This document shows, piece by piece, positions 1-9,191 of a stretch of DNA of 64,000 nucleotides. The stretch is taken from contig NZ_JARBAX010000001.1 in assembly GCF_028807635.1 (NCBI RefSeq), positions 1,129,001-1,193,000 on the forward strand. The letters run 5' to 3'. The stretch's first letter is position 1; each line of letters begins with the position of its first letter. The position numbers and the translations under genes were made by a program. The notes under the pieces are model-generated. The model did not search any database, was not told the origin of the DNA, and saw only the letters and a list, made by a program, of their open reading frames with translations. The DNA comes from Streptomyces spiramyceticus. Lineage in GTDB: Bacteria > Actinomycetota > Actinomycetes > Streptomycetales > Streptomycetaceae.

Positions 1-165
1 TTTGCGGCTGCCGCGCGTGGGGGCTCCGCCCCGGACCCCGGGTAATTCAGCCTGTCCGGCGTTTGAGGACACTCCCCCAGACTTCGTCCGGGGGGACCCC
101 CAAGGGCGTCCGGAGGCTGGGGGTTGCCCTCAGTTTCGGGAAGGAGCGAGGAGGGGAGCCGCAGG
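1..165. repeat. Dispersed intergenic repeat, copy 1 (cut by left edge)
   Basis: This non-coding block starts with tttgcggctgccg, passes through gggggctccgcccc and a short palindrome at 72-102, and ends in cagtttcgggaagg. The same order of blocks recurs near 36161-36330 and 57453-57596, so it is one family of dispersed intergenic sequence. It lies downstream of a minus-strand gene and may act in termination. I see no protein in it. Confidence 0.75.
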
Positions 166-237
166 CCCCGCACCGATGCCCGCACCCACCGCTGTGGCGA
201 GGACGGGCATCCGGGGGCGCTGGCTCAGTGCACCTGC

Positions 238-696
238 TCAGGCCTCCGGACCAGGCCGCACCGCCGCCCCGAAGTTCAGCGACCCCACCGACCTCGCCTG
301 AACAACAGGGCCGTACTGCACTCCCCCACTGATCGTGTTGTGTACGTCGCCCTCCCGCACCCCCGCCGCGCCCTCCGCCAGCTCGTCGAGAAGCGAGCGC
401 AGCTCCGCCGCGGCGGCAGGATCGGCCGCCAGCGTCCGGCGCAGGCGCGTACGCCACTCCGACTCCACGTCTGCGGCCACCTGCTCGTCGCCGGCGTCCC
501 GCGCCTCGGCCAGCTCGCCGCGCGAAACCTCCAGCTCGCCCTCGACCGTCTCCTCGTCGGCCGCCGCCCCGTCCCGCGCCCGGCGCGAGAGAAACGCGGC
601 GACGCGCCCACGCGCGCTCGACCAGGAATCTGTCGCCATCTGCTGGACGAGTGCCGTGGCCCCCGCCGCCGCCAAAGCCATCAACTCGGCTTCCAC
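238..696 (-). CDS. Small protein with C-terminal NTISGG motif
   Basis: This 152-residue protein starts at GTG 696 behind a clear AAAGGAG site. The first two thirds are Ala/Glu/Arg-rich and predicted helical. The C-terminal part carries HNTISGGVQYGPVVQARSVG, a Gly-Val-Gln-rich motif that I know from many Streptomyces proteins, often next to signalling or conflict-type domains. No catalytic motif is visible. It could be a membrane-associated or protein-protein interaction module. It stands alone, with a DoxX gene upstream on the same strand. The function is unknown; I am confident only that it is coding. Confidence 0.7.
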   Translation of the reverse strand: MEAELMALAAAGATALVQQMATDSWSSARGRVAAFLSRRARDGAAADEETVEGELEVSRGELAEARDAGDEQVAADVESEWRTRLRRTLAADPAAAAELRSLLDELAEGAAGVREGDVHNTISGGVQYGPVVQARSVGSLNFGAAVRPGPEA

Positions 697-760
697 CGCG
701 CTCCTTTCACCGATGTCTGCTCCTCACACCGTAAGGGACACCGTAAGGGCTCAAGTCCCG

Positions 761-1228
761 CTACGCAGGGCGGCGTACCAGCGCCACAAGCTCCGCGTTG
801 TGGTGCCGGCGACCCCAGGCGATGGCCAGGAGGGGCACCATCACGATCAGCGGAGATGCGGCGTACTCCCCGTCGAACACGACGATTTGAGTCACGAACG
901 CCCCGGCCATCAGAGCACTGAGGGCAAGCGCCGACACACCGGACAGGACGGGGATCAGCAGCGCCACCGCCCCGGCCAGCTCCAGGCCGCCGATGAGGTA
1001 CATGAACCAGTCTCCGAAGCCGATCTTGTCGAAGCTCTCCGCCGCCGAGGCGTGACCGATCAGCTTGGGGATCGCGCTGGGTACGGCGAAGAGCACGGCG
1101 AGCAGGATCTGGAGCACCCGCAGGGTGATGTGCGCGCGACGGCTCGGCGTTGCCCCGCCGAAGGACGAGCCGGTGGTGACAGTGGCGTCGGAGTGGGCGG
1201 CAGGGGCGTTGGTCGTTGCCTCGGACAT
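761..1228 (-). CDS. DoxX family membrane protein
   Basis: The protein has 155 residues from ATG 1228, preceded by GGGAG. An in-frame GTG at 1294 would add 22 residues but lacks a ribosome site. After a Thr/Ala-rich N-terminus it shows four hydrophobic segments (roughly residues 30-50, 72-92, 97-120 and 128-145), the topology of the DoxX/DoxD family. The text LLAVLFAVPSAIPKLIGH and the phrase FDKIGFGDWFMYLIGGLELAG are typical of DoxX. Some DoxX proteins take part in redox or thiol homeostasis at the membrane, but the role here is unassigned. It lies 64 bp upstream of the NTISGG gene and may be co-transcribed with it. Confidence 0.85.
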   Translation of the reverse strand: MSEATTNAPAAHSDATVTTGSSFGGATPSRRAHITLRVLQILLAVLFAVPSAIPKLIGHASAAESFDKIGFGDWFMYLIGGLELAGAVALLIPVLSGVSALALSALMAGAFVTQIVVFDGEYAASPLIVMVPLLAIAWGRRHHNAELVALVRRPA

Positions 1229-1400
1229 CGTGGTCTCCCAGGGGAATCGGTGCGCTGTGTGGTGTCCCAAGTAAGACCGCGCCGCGACGCACAACTCATC
1301 GCATCAGCGGCTCAGAGTTTGACCGGATCGCCAAGGGCCCGTGCCCGAGTCGGACACGGCCCGGCGGGTACACGCCCTCGTGGAAGTAGAGGCGACCATC

Positions 1401-1676
1401 ATGCGCACTGGGAGTGAACCCGCGACTGCACGCAGTCCCCTGCGGATGCGCCTCGCGCTGAGCGTATGGGGCCTGATCTGGACCGTTGCCGGAACGGTGG
1501 CCTTCGCCTTCGCCGACCGCCCCGGCTGGGCCATCGCCTGCGGCTGCCTCGCCGTCGTGGTTGCCGTGGACCTGGTCATGATCATCCGCCATATCCGCCA
1601 GGGCCCCCACTACCAGCCGGGCCGCGACGTCCCGCCGTACGACCCCCCGGCACAGGGCGGCGGCCACCGACCGTAA
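1401..1676 (+). CDS. DUF6343 family small membrane protein
   Basis: This 91-residue protein begins at ATG 1401 with the family-typical MRTGSEPATARSPLRMRLAL. An upstream ATG at 1341 is in frame but reads non-conserved sequence. Two adjacent transmembrane segments (about residues 19-37 and 42-60) are followed by a Pro/Gly-rich cytoplasmic tail. The function of DUF6343 is not known. The gene converges on the TPR gene with only 19 bp between the two stop codons. Confidence 0.8.
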   Translation: MRTGSEPATARSPLRMRLALSVWGLIWTVAGTVAFAFADRPGWAIACGCLAVVVAVDLVMIIRHIRQGPHYQPGRDVPPYDPPAQGGGHRP

Positions 1677-1695
1677 ACAGGCGGCCCCAGCGCGG

Positions 1696-2064
1696 TCACT
1701 CGTCCGTTTCGAAGCGTGCCGCCGCCAGATACTCCGGCTTGGGGTCGAGTGCCGCCGCCAGTCGGAAGTGCCGCTTCGCCCGGTCGTCGCGGGCGCGACG
1801 CTCGTACGTACGCGCAAGCGCGAAGTGGGCGAAGGCATTGTCCGGCTCTCGCTCCAGGACCAGCTGGAACTCGAGCTCGGCGAGACGAAGTTGGGCGGAG
1901 GCGAAGAAGGCGCGGGCACGCAGCAAGCGGGCCGCCGTGTTCTCGGGATGCGCGGCGATGACCGAGTCGAGGAGCTTTACGGCTCCCTGCGGGTCCCGCG
2001 CGGCCAGCAGATGCTCCGCCGCGCGGTAATCGATGATGTGGGTCTCCGGGCTGGTTTCACGCAC
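1696..2064 (-). CDS. Tetratricopeptide repeat protein
   Basis: This 122-residue protein starts at GTG 2064 with AAGGA about ten bases upstream. It contains three consecutive helical repeats of about 34 residues (for example AARLLRARAFFASAQLRLAE, then HFALARTYERRARDDRAKRH) that fit TPR units. There is no signal peptide. It is likely a cytosolic protein-protein adaptor. It lies 85 bp downstream of coaE on the same strand, so it is probably the last gene of the PAC2-coaE-TPR run. The partner is unknown. Confidence 0.85.
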   Translation of the reverse strand: MRETSPETHIIDYRAAEHLLAARDPQGAVKLLDSVIAAHPENTAARLLRARAFFASAQLRLAELEFQLVLEREPDNAFAHFALARTYERRARDDRAKRHFRLAAALDPKPEYLAAARFETDE

Positions 2065-2149
2065 GCTGACATCCTTCCCCTCACGTCATACTTTCAACGG
2101 CCCCGGCAGCATGTCGTATTCCAGGGCGGGGGGGAGGGGCCCGGCCCAC

Positions 2150-2758
2150 CTAACGTGCGCTGTTAGCCGCCCGTTCGGTCAGCTCTGCCCAGACCTTGCG
2201 GACCTGCGGCTCCAGCGCGGCAAGCGGGCCGTCGTTGTCGATGACAAGGTCCGCGATCTCCAGCCGCTGCTCCCGGCTCGCCTGCGCGGCCATCCGCGCA
2301 CGGGCCTCGCCCTCTGCCATGCCGCGCAGCCGTACGAGCCTGTCCAGCTGGGTCTCGGGCGAGGCGTCCACGACGACGACCAGGTCGTACAGAGGGGCAA
2401 GCCCGTTCTCGGTCAGCAGCGGTACGTCGTGGATGACGACGGCGTCCGCCGCCGCCCCGCCCTCCAGCTCTGCCGACCGTGCCCCGACCAGCGGGTGGAC
2501 GATCGCGTTCAGGGTCGCCAGGCGGTCGGGATCGGCGAAGACGACCGAGCCGAGCTTCGGGCGGTCCAGGGTCCCGTCCGGGGCGAGGATGTCCTCCCCG
2601 AAGGCCTCGACGACGGCCGCGAGCCCCGGCGTTCCGGGCTCGACGACTTCCCTCGCGATCTTGTCGGCGTCGATCAGCACCGCTCCGTACGAAACGAACA
2701 GCCGCGACACTTCGCTCTTGCCGGCGCCGATGCCGCCGGTCAGACCCACTTTCAGCAT
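2150..2758 (-). CDS. coaE: Dephospho-CoA kinase
   Basis: CoaE phosphorylates the 3'-hydroxyl of dephospho-CoA with ATP, the last step of coenzyme A synthesis. At 202 residues it has the usual length. The N-terminus [20 protein letters not shown] contains the P-loop GGIGAGKS, and DADKIAREV follows at residues 31-39 as in the family. The C-terminal part continues to a helix rich in Arg and Glu. The start at ATG 2758 lacks an obvious ribosome site. It lies 23 bp after the stop codon of the PAC2 gene, so it probably depends on read-through or coupling from there. Confidence 0.96.
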   Translation of the reverse strand: MLKVGLTGGIGAGKSEVSRLFVSYGAVLIDADKIAREVVEPGTPGLAAVVEAFGEDILAPDGTLDRPKLGSVVFADPDRLATLNAIVHPLVGARSAELEGGAAADAVVIHDVPLLTENGLAPLYDLVVVVDASPETQLDRLVRLRGMAEGEARARMAAQASREQRLEIADLVIDNDGPLAALEPQVRKVWAELTERAANSAR

Positions 2759-2768
2759 GCGCGGAAGC

Positions 2769-2785
2769 CTAGACGAGTCGTCTAG
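2769..2785. promoter_or_regulatory. 17-bp palindrome between PAC2 gene and coaE
   Basis: CTAGACGAGTCGTCTAG has perfect 8-bp arms around one base. It overlaps the stop codon of the PAC2 gene and sits directly upstream of coaE. It could be an operator or a small mRNA hairpin. Nothing else supports a role. Confidence 0.35.
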
Positions 2786-3720
2786 AGGTCACCCTCCCGC
2801 TCGGCGAGAAAGCGTTCGAATTCGAGGCCGATCTCGTCGGCCGAGGGCAGATCGACGGGCTCGGCGACCAGGTTGCCCCGCGTCTCCGCGCCCGCCACCG
2901 CGTCGTACTGGTGCTCAAGGCCCCGTACGAGCGATACGAGCTCCTCGTCGCCCTCACCGACCTGCCGGTCGATCTCGTCCTGCGTACGCCGTGCCTCGGT
3001 GCGCAGCGAATGGGCGACTCCGGGCAGCACCAGGCCGGTCGCCGCCGTGATCGCCTCCAGGGCGGTCAGTGCGGCATCGGGGTACGAGGAACGGGCGATG
3101 TAGTGCGGCACGTGCGCCGCGACGCCCAGCACGTCGTGCCCCTCCTGCGCGAGCCGGTACTCGATCAGCGACTCCGCGCTGCCGGGCACCTGCGCCTCGT
3201 CGAACGGGCTGCGGTGGCCGGGCATGAGGTCGGTCCTGTTGCCGTGCGGGGTGATGCCCACCGGGCGGGTGTGCGGGACGCCCATCGGGATGCCGTGGAA
3301 GTTCACCGAAAGGCGCACTCCGAGCCGCTCGACGATCTGCCGTACGGCCACCGCGAACCGCTCCCACTCCACATCGGGCTCGGGGCCCGACAGCAGCAGG
3401 AAGGGCGCTCCGGTGGCGTCCTGCACCAGGCGGAGATCTATCTCCGGCGCCTCGTAATCGGACCACCTGTCGCGCCGGAAGGTCAGGAGCGGGCGGCGGG
3501 CACGGTAGTCCACCAGCCGGTCGTGGTCGAACCGGGCCACGACCTGGTTCGGGAGCGTGTCCAGCAGCTTTCCGACGATCTGGTCGCCGGTCTCACCCGC
3601 GTCGATGTAGCCGTCGAAGTGGTAGAGCATGACCAGTCCGGCCGATTCCTGCGCGAGCGCCATGTCGACGACGGCCACGCCCTTCGGCTCCCAGACGTAC
3701 AAATCCTGCGGATCAAGCAC
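2782..3720 (-). CDS. PAC2 family protein
   Basis: This 312-residue protein belongs to the PAC2 family, named after proteasome assembly chaperone 2. Actinobacterial members occur near proteasome and core genes but have no proven function. Features seen: [19 protein letters not shown] at residues 32-50, [20 protein letters not shown] in the centre, and a charged helical C-terminus ([18 protein letters not shown]). There is no signal peptide. It is the first gene of the minus-strand run leading to coaE and the TPR gene. Confidence 0.9.
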   Translation of the reverse strand: MLDPQDLYVWEPKGVAVVDMALAQESAGLVMLYHFDGYIDAGETGDQIVGKLLDTLPNQVVARFDHDRLVDYRARRPLLTFRRDRWSDYEAPEIDLRLVQDATGAPFLLLSGPEPDVEWERFAVAVRQIVERLGVRLSVNFHGIPMGVPHTRPVGITPHGNRTDLMPGHRSPFDEAQVPGSAESLIEYRLAQEGHDVLGVAAHVPHYIARSSYPDAALTALEAITAATGLVLPGVAHSLRTEARRTQDEIDRQVGEGDEELVSLVRGLEHQYDAVAGAETRGNLVAEPVDLPSADEIGLEFERFLAEREGDL

Positions 3721-3832
3721 GATTACCGCTCCTCCTCGTGTTCATAAGGAAGAACGTGCTGCCGGGCGTGCGCATTCCCTGACAACGGCCTGTTGCGGCA
3801 CAGCAGTTGGCACAGCAGAGGCGTACAACGCA

Positions 3833-3866
3833 GTAAGGCCCGCCCTCCAGGGAGAGCGGGCCTTAC
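3833..3866 (-). terminator. rpsA terminator hairpin
   Basis: The arms GTAAGGCCCGC and GCGGGCCTTAC form a perfect 11-bp stem around a 12-base loop. It lies 43 bp downstream of the rpsA stop codon in the direction of rpsA transcription. There is no long U tract, as is common for actinobacterial terminators. Confidence 0.75.
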
Positions 3867-3908
3867 CTTTCAGCTAATCAGCTACACGCCGACACGCTGC
3901 TCTGCGAT

Positions 3909-5420
3909 TCAGCTCTGGCCGCCGGCCAGCTTCTCGCGGAGCGCGGCCAGGGCCTCGTCCGACGCCAGGGCGCCGGAGTTGTCCGCCGACTCCGAGGAGT
4001 AGGAGCCGCCACCCGTGCCACCGGAGGCAGCCGGGGCGCCGGCGGCCGGGGCAGCAGCGCCCTCGGCAGCGGCGGCCTCGTCGGCCTCGCGGGACTTGAT
4101 GACCTGAGCCTGGTGCTGCTCGAAGCGCTGCTGCGCCTCGGCGTACTGGGTCTCCCAGGCCTCGCGCTGGGTCTCGTAGCCCTCGAGCCAGTCGTTGGTC
4201 TCGGGGTCGAAGCCCTCGGGGTAGATGTAGTTGCCCTGGTCGTCGTAGGACGCGGCCATGCCGTACAGGGTCGGGTCGAACTCGACCGAGGCCGGGTCGG
4301 CACCGAAGGACTCGTTGGCCTGCTTCAGCGAGAGGCTGATGCGACGACGCTCGAGGTCGATGTCGATGACCTTGACGAAGATCTCGTCGTTGACCTGGAC
4401 GACCTGCTCCGGGATCTCCACGTGGCGCTCGGCCAGCTCGGAGATGTGGACCAGACCCTCGATGCCCTCGTCGACGCGCACGAACGCACCGAACGGAACG
4501 AGCTTCGTGACCTTACCGGGAACAACCTGCCCGATCTGGTGCGTACGGGCGAACTGCTGCCACGGGTCTTCCTGCGTCGCCTTGAGCGACAGCGAGACGC
4601 GCTCGCGGTCCATGTCGACGTCGAGGACCTCGACGGTGACTTCCTGGCCGACCTCGACAACCTCGGAGGGGTGGTCGATGTGCTTCCAGGAGAGCTCGGA
4701 GACGTGCACGAGACCGTCGACGCCGCCGAGGTCCACGAACGCACCGAAGTTGACGATCGAGGAAACGACGCCGGAGCGGACCTGACCCTTCTGCAGGGTC
4801 GTGAGGAAGGTCTGGCGGACCTCGCTCTGGGTCTGCTCGAGCCAGGCACGGCGGGACAGGACCACGTTGTTGCGGTTCTTGTCCAGCTCGATGATCTTGG
4901 CCTCGAGCTCCTTGCCCACGTAGGGCTGGAGGTCACGGACGCGGCGCATCTCGACGAGGGAGGCCGGCAGGAAGCCACGGAGGCCGATGTCGAGGATGAG
5001 ACCACCCTTGACCACCTCGATGACGGTGCCGGTGACGATGCCGTCCTCTTCCTTGATCTTCTCGATCGTGCCCCAGGCGCGCTCGTACTGTGCGCGCTTC
5101 TTGGACAGGATGAGACGGCCTTCCTTGTCCTCCTTCTGGAGAACAAGAGCCTCGATCTCATCGCCCACGGCGACGACCTCATTGGGGTCGACGTCGTGCT
5201 TGATGGAAAGCTCGCGGGAGGGGATGACGCCTTCGGTCTTGTAACCGATGTCGAGCAGGACCTCGTCCCGGTCGACCTTCACGATGACGCCGTCGACGAT
5301 GTCGCCGTCGTTGAAGTACTTGATCGTCTCGTCGATCGCGGCGAGGAAGGCTTCCTCGTTACCGATGTCGTTGACCGCTACCTGCGGGGTGGTGGCGGTG
5401 GTCTCGGTGCTGCTCGTCAT
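3909..5420 (-). CDS. rpsA: 30S ribosomal protein S1
   Basis: S1 binds mRNA at the ribosome and helps initiation. The 503-residue protein has four S1 (OB-fold) domains, starting near residues 36, 121, 208 and 293, typical of actinobacteria (the E. coli protein has six). The third and fourth carry the classic NFGAFVDLGGVDGLVHVSEL and VPFGAFVRVDEGIEGLVHIS. The tail after residue 370 is Ala/Glu/Gln-rich and low in complexity. The start at ATG 5420 has only a distant GGAG. A strong promoter lies about 190 bp upstream, leaving a long leader that could serve autoregulation, as is known for E. coli S1 (inference). Confidence 0.97.
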   Translation of the reverse strand: MTSSTETTATTPQVAVNDIGNEEAFLAAIDETIKYFNDGDIVDGVIVKVDRDEVLLDIGYKTEGVIPSRELSIKHDVDPNEVVAVGDEIEALVLQKEDKEGRLILSKKRAQYERAWGTIEKIKEEDGIVTGTVIEVVKGGLILDIGLRGFLPASLVEMRRVRDLQPYVGKELEAKIIELDKNRNNVVLSRRAWLEQTQSEVRQTFLTTLQKGQVRSGVVSSIVNFGAFVDLGGVDGLVHVSELSWKHIDHPSEVVEVGQEVTVEVLDVDMDRERVSLSLKATQEDPWQQFARTHQIGQVVPGKVTKLVPFGAFVRVDEGIEGLVHISELAERHVEIPEQVVQVNDEIFVKVIDIDLERRRISLSLKQANESFGADPASVEFDPTLYGMAASYDDQGNYIYPEGFDPETNDWLEGYETQREAWETQYAEAQQRFEQHQAQVIKSREADEAAAAEGAAAPAAGAPAASGGTGGGSYSSESADNSGALASDEALAALREKLAGGQS

Positions 5421-5779
5421 GTGGGTAAGGGCTCCGGTACGGACAGTAAGTCGTAGGTACTGCTACGCCGGGAGCCCTTATCGCACCTGATGAAGCCGGA
5501 CAGCCTAGGAGGCGCATTTCCGGGAAGGGAAGCGCCTCGACAACCGAGGGGACATACAACTGATGCAAGCGCGGCCTGCTCTGTCTGAGGCGCGCAGGCT
5601 CGCAGCGCAACTTGTAGCATACGGGGGCAGCCGGGCATGGTCAATGCGCGAAGGCGCACACCCGGGGCGGATCGCCCCATACCCGGCACAACTAATGTTT
5701 AGCGAGGCCACGACGGCCGCACCGCACTCTGCAGCTAACAGGTTCGAGTGAGCCTACGCAGACGAGACAGACGGGCGCA
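5421..5779. other. Divergent intergenic region of rpsA and a methyltransferase gene
   Basis: This 359-bp stretch has no gene. It holds the rpsA promoter and an rpsA leader of about 190 bases. The plus-strand methyltransferase start at 5780 has a weak ribosome site, and I find no convincing promoter for it. Two short imperfect hairpins occur in the rpsA leader but nothing that I can name. Confidence 0.6.
5616..5644 (-). promoter_or_regulatory. rpsA promoter (sigma-70 type)
   Basis: On the minus strand TTGACC (5644-5639) is separated by exactly 17 bases from TATGCT (5621-5616). This is an excellent HrdB-type promoter pointing at rpsA, with transcription expected to start near 5609. Confidence 0.8.
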
Positions 5780-6649
5780 ATGAGCCACAGGGAAGACGCT
5801 TTCGAGGTCGCCGAGACCTATACGCCGGACGACGCGGGCGCCGACGAGGGGGAGGCGACCAGGCGCGAGGCCGGGGAGGCCGAGAGCAGCCGGGCCAGCC
5901 GCAGCTGGTGGGACAGGAACGCGGACGAGTACCAGAGCGAGCACGGCGCGTTCCTGGGCGACGACCGTTTCGTATGGGGTCCGGAAGGGCTGGACGAGGC
6001 GGAGGCCGGCCTGCTGGGTCCCGCGGAGTCCCTGAAGGGGCTCGACGTACTGGAAATCGGCGCGGGCGCGGCGCAGTGCTCGCGCTGGCTCGCCGCGCAG
6101 GGCGCCCGCCCCGTGGCTCTGGACCTCTCTCACCGCCAGCTCCAGCACGCCCTGCGGATCGGCGGCGGTGTACCTCTGGACGGCATTTCCCTCGTGCAGG
6201 CGGACGCCGGGAAGCTGCCCTTCCGCGACGGCTCTTTCGACCTCGCCTGTTCCGCGTACGGCGCGGTGCCCTTCGTCGCCGATCCGGTGGAGGTTTTCCG
6301 CGAGGTACGGCGAGTCCTGCGGCCCGGCGGACGGTGGGTCTTCTCCGTGACGCACCCGATCCGGTGGGCCTTCCCCGACGAGCCGGGCCCGGAGGGTCTG
6401 TCGGTCGCGGCGTCCTACTTCGACCGCACGCCGTACGTCGAGCAGGACGACCAGGGCTGCGCCGTCTACGTCGAGCACCACAGGACGGTCGGCGACCGGG
6501 TCCGTGACGTCGTGGCCGGCGGCTTCCGTCTGGTCGACCTCGTCGAGCCGGAGTGGCCCGCCTGGAACACCCAGGAATGGGGCGGCTGGTCCCCCCTGCG
6601 CGGAAATCTGATCCCGGGAACGGCGATTTTCGTCTGCGTACGAGACTAG
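5780..6649 (+). CDS. Class I SAM-dependent methyltransferase
   Basis: This 289-residue protein contains a SAM-binding Rossmann motif, LDVLEIGAGAAQCSRWLA, at about residues 89-106. The acidic post-motif LDLSHRQLQHA and the motif IV region GSFDLACSAYGAVPF follow. The first 35 residues are acidic and probably disordered. The substrate cannot be read from the sequence; it resembles the Methyltransf_11 type used on small molecules. The stop codon is four bases before the GTG of hrpB, so the two genes form an operon. The start at ATG 5780 has a weak ribosome site. Confidence 0.88.
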   Translation: MSHREDAFEVAETYTPDDAGADEGEATRREAGEAESSRASRSWWDRNADEYQSEHGAFLGDDRFVWGPEGLDEAEAGLLGPAESLKGLDVLEIGAGAAQCSRWLAAQGARPVALDLSHRQLQHALRIGGGVPLDGISLVQADAGKLPFRDGSFDLACSAYGAVPFVADPVEVFREVRRVLRPGGRWVFSVTHPIRWAFPDEPGPEGLSVAASYFDRTPYVEQDDQGCAVYVEHHRTVGDRVRDVVAGGFRLVDLVEPEWPAWNTQEWGGWSPLRGNLIPGTAIFVCVRD

Positions 6650-6653
6650 GGGC

Positions 6654-9191
6654 GTGATCCGCCCCGACGCCCTGGACCGGCTGCCCGTACGCACCGCTGT
6701 GCCCGCACTGGAACGGGCCCTGGACGGGCACGGCACTGCGGTGCTCTGCGCGCCGCCGGGGACGGGCAAAACGACTCTGGTGCCGCTGGTTCTGGCGGGG
6801 CTGCTCAACCCCGGTGAAGGGCGGCCGGTGCGGAGGGTCGTCGTCGCGGAGCCCCGGCGGATCGCGGCGCGTGCGGCGGCCCGGCGGATGGCGTGGCTGC
6901 TCGGCGAGAAGCCCGGCGGGCGCGTCGGCTTCACCGTGCGCGGAGAGCGCGTGGTGGGGCGCGACACGGTGGTGGAGGTCGTGACCACTGGTGTCCTGCT
7001 GCAACGGCTCCAGCGCGACCAGGAACTGGCCGGGGTCGACGTCGTCGTCCTCGACGAGTGCCACGAGCGCCACCTGGACGCAGACACGGTCGCCGCCTTC
7101 CTACTGGATGTACGGGCCACCCTGCGGCCCGAGCTGCGGCTCGTCGCCGCGTCCGCGACGACGGACGCGCAGGGCTGGTCCCGGCTGCTCGGGGACGCGC
7201 CCGTGGTGGAGGCGCAGGGGGTGTCGCACCCCGTGGAGACGGTGTGGGCACCGCCCGCGCGCCCCGTGCGTCCGCCGCACGGCATGAGGGTCGATCCGGC
7301 GCTGCTGACACATGTGGCCGCCGTGGTGCGCAGGGCGCTCGCGGAGCGGACGGGCGACGTGCTGTGCTTCCTGCCCGGCATCGGCGAGATCGCGCGCGTG
7401 GCGGGACAGCTGAGCGGCGTGGCGGCCGAGGTGCTCCAGGTGCACGGGCGGGCGCCTGCCGCGGTGCAGGACGCCGTGCTGGCCGGTTCCACGGGTGCCC
7501 GCAGGGTGGTGCTGGCGACCTCGGTGGCCGAGTCGAGCCTGACCGTGCCCGGCGTGCGGATCGTCGTGGACTCCGGGCTCGCGCGTGAGCCCCGCACCGA
7601 CCACGCGCGCGGGCTCAGTGCCCTCACGACCGTACGGGCGTCCCAGGCGGCGTCACGGCAGCGGGCGGGTCGGGCAGGGCGCGAGGCGCCGGGTGCCGTC
7701 TACCGGTGCTGGGACGAGGCCGAGGACGCACGGCTGCCGCGCTTCCCCGCCCCCGGGATCAAAGTCGCGGACCTGACAGCGTTCGCCCTCCAGGCGGCGT
7801 GCTGGGGCGACCCGGACGCGAGCGGCCTGGCGTTGCTGGATCCGCCTCCCGGCGGTGCGATGGCGGCGGCCCGTACGGTGCTGGCCGCGATCGGCGCAGT
7901 GGACGATGCCGGTCGCGCGACGGACAGGGGCGTACGGATGTCCCGCCTCGGCCTGCACCCCCGGCTTGCGCGGGCACTCGTCGACGGCGCGCGGGAGGTG
8001 GGCGTTCGCCGGGCGGCGGAGGTGGTCGCCCTGCTGAGCGAGGAACCCCCGAGGGAGTACGGCGACGACCTGGCGGCAGCCTGGCGTGCGGCACGGCGGG
8101 GCGACGACGGGTACGGGGCCCGGTGGCGCCAGGAGGCGAGACGGCTGGCTTCGGCGGCGGGAACAGGGACGGGGACCGGCACCGGGACGGGCGGCGAGGG
8201 GAGCCGGCAGTCCGCGAGTGACGACGCGGTGGCCGGCCTTGTGGCGGCGTTCGCCTTTCCCGAACGGGTCGCCAGAGCCCGGGGTGAGGGTGCCTTCCTC
8301 ATGGCTTCAGGGACCGGCGCCGAGCTCGGTGACGGATCGCGGCTGCGCAGCGCTCCCTGGCTGGCGGTCGCCGTCGCCGACCGTCCCGTCCATGCCGCGT
8401 CCGCACGGGTACGGCTCGCCGCCGTCATCGACGAGGACACTGCGAAGCTGGCCGCCGAGCACCTGCTGGTCTCCGGCGAGGAGGTCCACTGGGAGGGCGG
8501 GGACGTCGTAGCGCGGCATGTGGAGCGGCTCGGGGCGGTCGAGTTGACTGTACGGGCGCTCAAAAACCCGGATGCGGCACTCGTACGGGAGGCACTGCTC
8601 GAAGGGCTGCGGCGGGAGGGCCTCGGCCTGCTGCGCTGGTCCCGCGATGCGCAGGGGCTGCGGGAGCGGCTCACCTTCCTGCACCGGGAGCTGGGGGCGC
8701 CGTGGCCGGACGTGTCGGACGCGTCGCTGGCGGACCGTACAGACGAGTGGCTGGAGCCGGAGCTGTCGCGGGCGCGCAGGAGATCCGACCTGGGGAGGAT
8801 CGAGGCGGGGCAGGCGCTGAACCGGCTGCTGCCGTGGGCGTCCGGCGACGCGGCCCGGCTGGACGAGCTGGCGCCGGAGCGGATCGAGGTGCCGAGCGGG
8901 TCGCGGATCCGGGTGGAGTACGGCGGGGAGCAGCCCGTACTGGCGGTGAAGCTTCAGGAGATGTTCGGCCTGGCCGAGACACCGCGCGTGGCCGGGGTCC
9001 CGGTGCTGGTGCACCTGCTGTCCCCTGCCGGGCGCCCGGCCGCTGTAACGGCCGACCTGGCGTCCTTCTGGCGTGATGGATACAGGGCGGTGCGGGCGGA
9101 GTTGCGGGGGCGGTATCCCAAACACCCTTGGCCGGAGGATCCGGCGGCCGCTGTGCCGACGCGCCATACGAAGGCGCGGTTCACGGGCTGA
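6654..9191 (+). CDS. hrpB: ATP-dependent helicase HrpB
   Basis: HrpB is a DEAH-type helicase of unclear substrate. At 845 residues it matches the family length. Motifs in order: Walker A PPGTGKTTLVP near residue 38, motif Ia RIAARAAARRMA, motif II DECHERH near residue 133, motif III SAT, and motif VI QRAGRAGR near residue 338. The HrpB-type C-terminal region is present. Residues about 503-514 are an alternating Gly-Thr stretch encoded at 8160-8195, a simple-sequence insertion between domains. The start is GTG 6654. The last 11 bases overlap the convergent DUF3068 gene. Confidence 0.95.
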   Translation: MIRPDALDRLPVRTAVPALERALDGHGTAVLCAPPGTGKTTLVPLVLAGLLNPGEGRPVRRVVVAEPRRIAARAAARRMAWLLGEKPGGRVGFTVRGERVVGRDTVVEVVTTGVLLQRLQRDQELAGVDVVVLDECHERHLDADTVAAFLLDVRATLRPELRLVAASATTDAQGWSRLLGDAPVVEAQGVSHPVETVWAPPARPVRPPHGMRVDPALLTHVAAVVRRALAERTGDVLCFLPGIGEIARVAGQLSGVAAEVLQVHGRAPAAVQDAVLAGSTGARRVVLATSVAESSLTVPGVRIVVDSGLAREPRTDHARGLSALTTVRASQAASRQRAGRAGREAPGAVYRCWDEAEDARLPRFPAPGIKVADLTAFALQAACWGDPDASGLALLDPPPGGAMAAARTVLAAIGAVDDAGRATDRGVRMSRLGLHPRLARALVDGAREVGVRRAAEVVALLSEEPPREYGDDLAAAWRAARRGDDGYGARWRQEARRLASAAGTGTGTGTGTGGEGSRQSASDDAVAGLVAAFAFPERVARARGEGAFLMASGTGAELGDGSRLRSAPWLAVAVADRPVHAASARVRLAAVIDEDTAKLAAEHLLVSGEEVHWEGGDVVARHVERLGAVELTVRALKNPDAALVREALLEGLRREGLGLLRWSRDAQGLRERLTFLHRELGAPWPDVSDASLADRTDEWLEPELSRARRRSDLGRIEAGQALNRLLPWASGDAARLDELAPERIEVPSGSRIRVEYGGEQPVLAVKLQEMFGLAETPRVAGVPVLVHLLSPAGRPAAVTADLASFWRDGYRAVRAELRGRYPKHPWPEDPAAAVPTRHTKARFTG

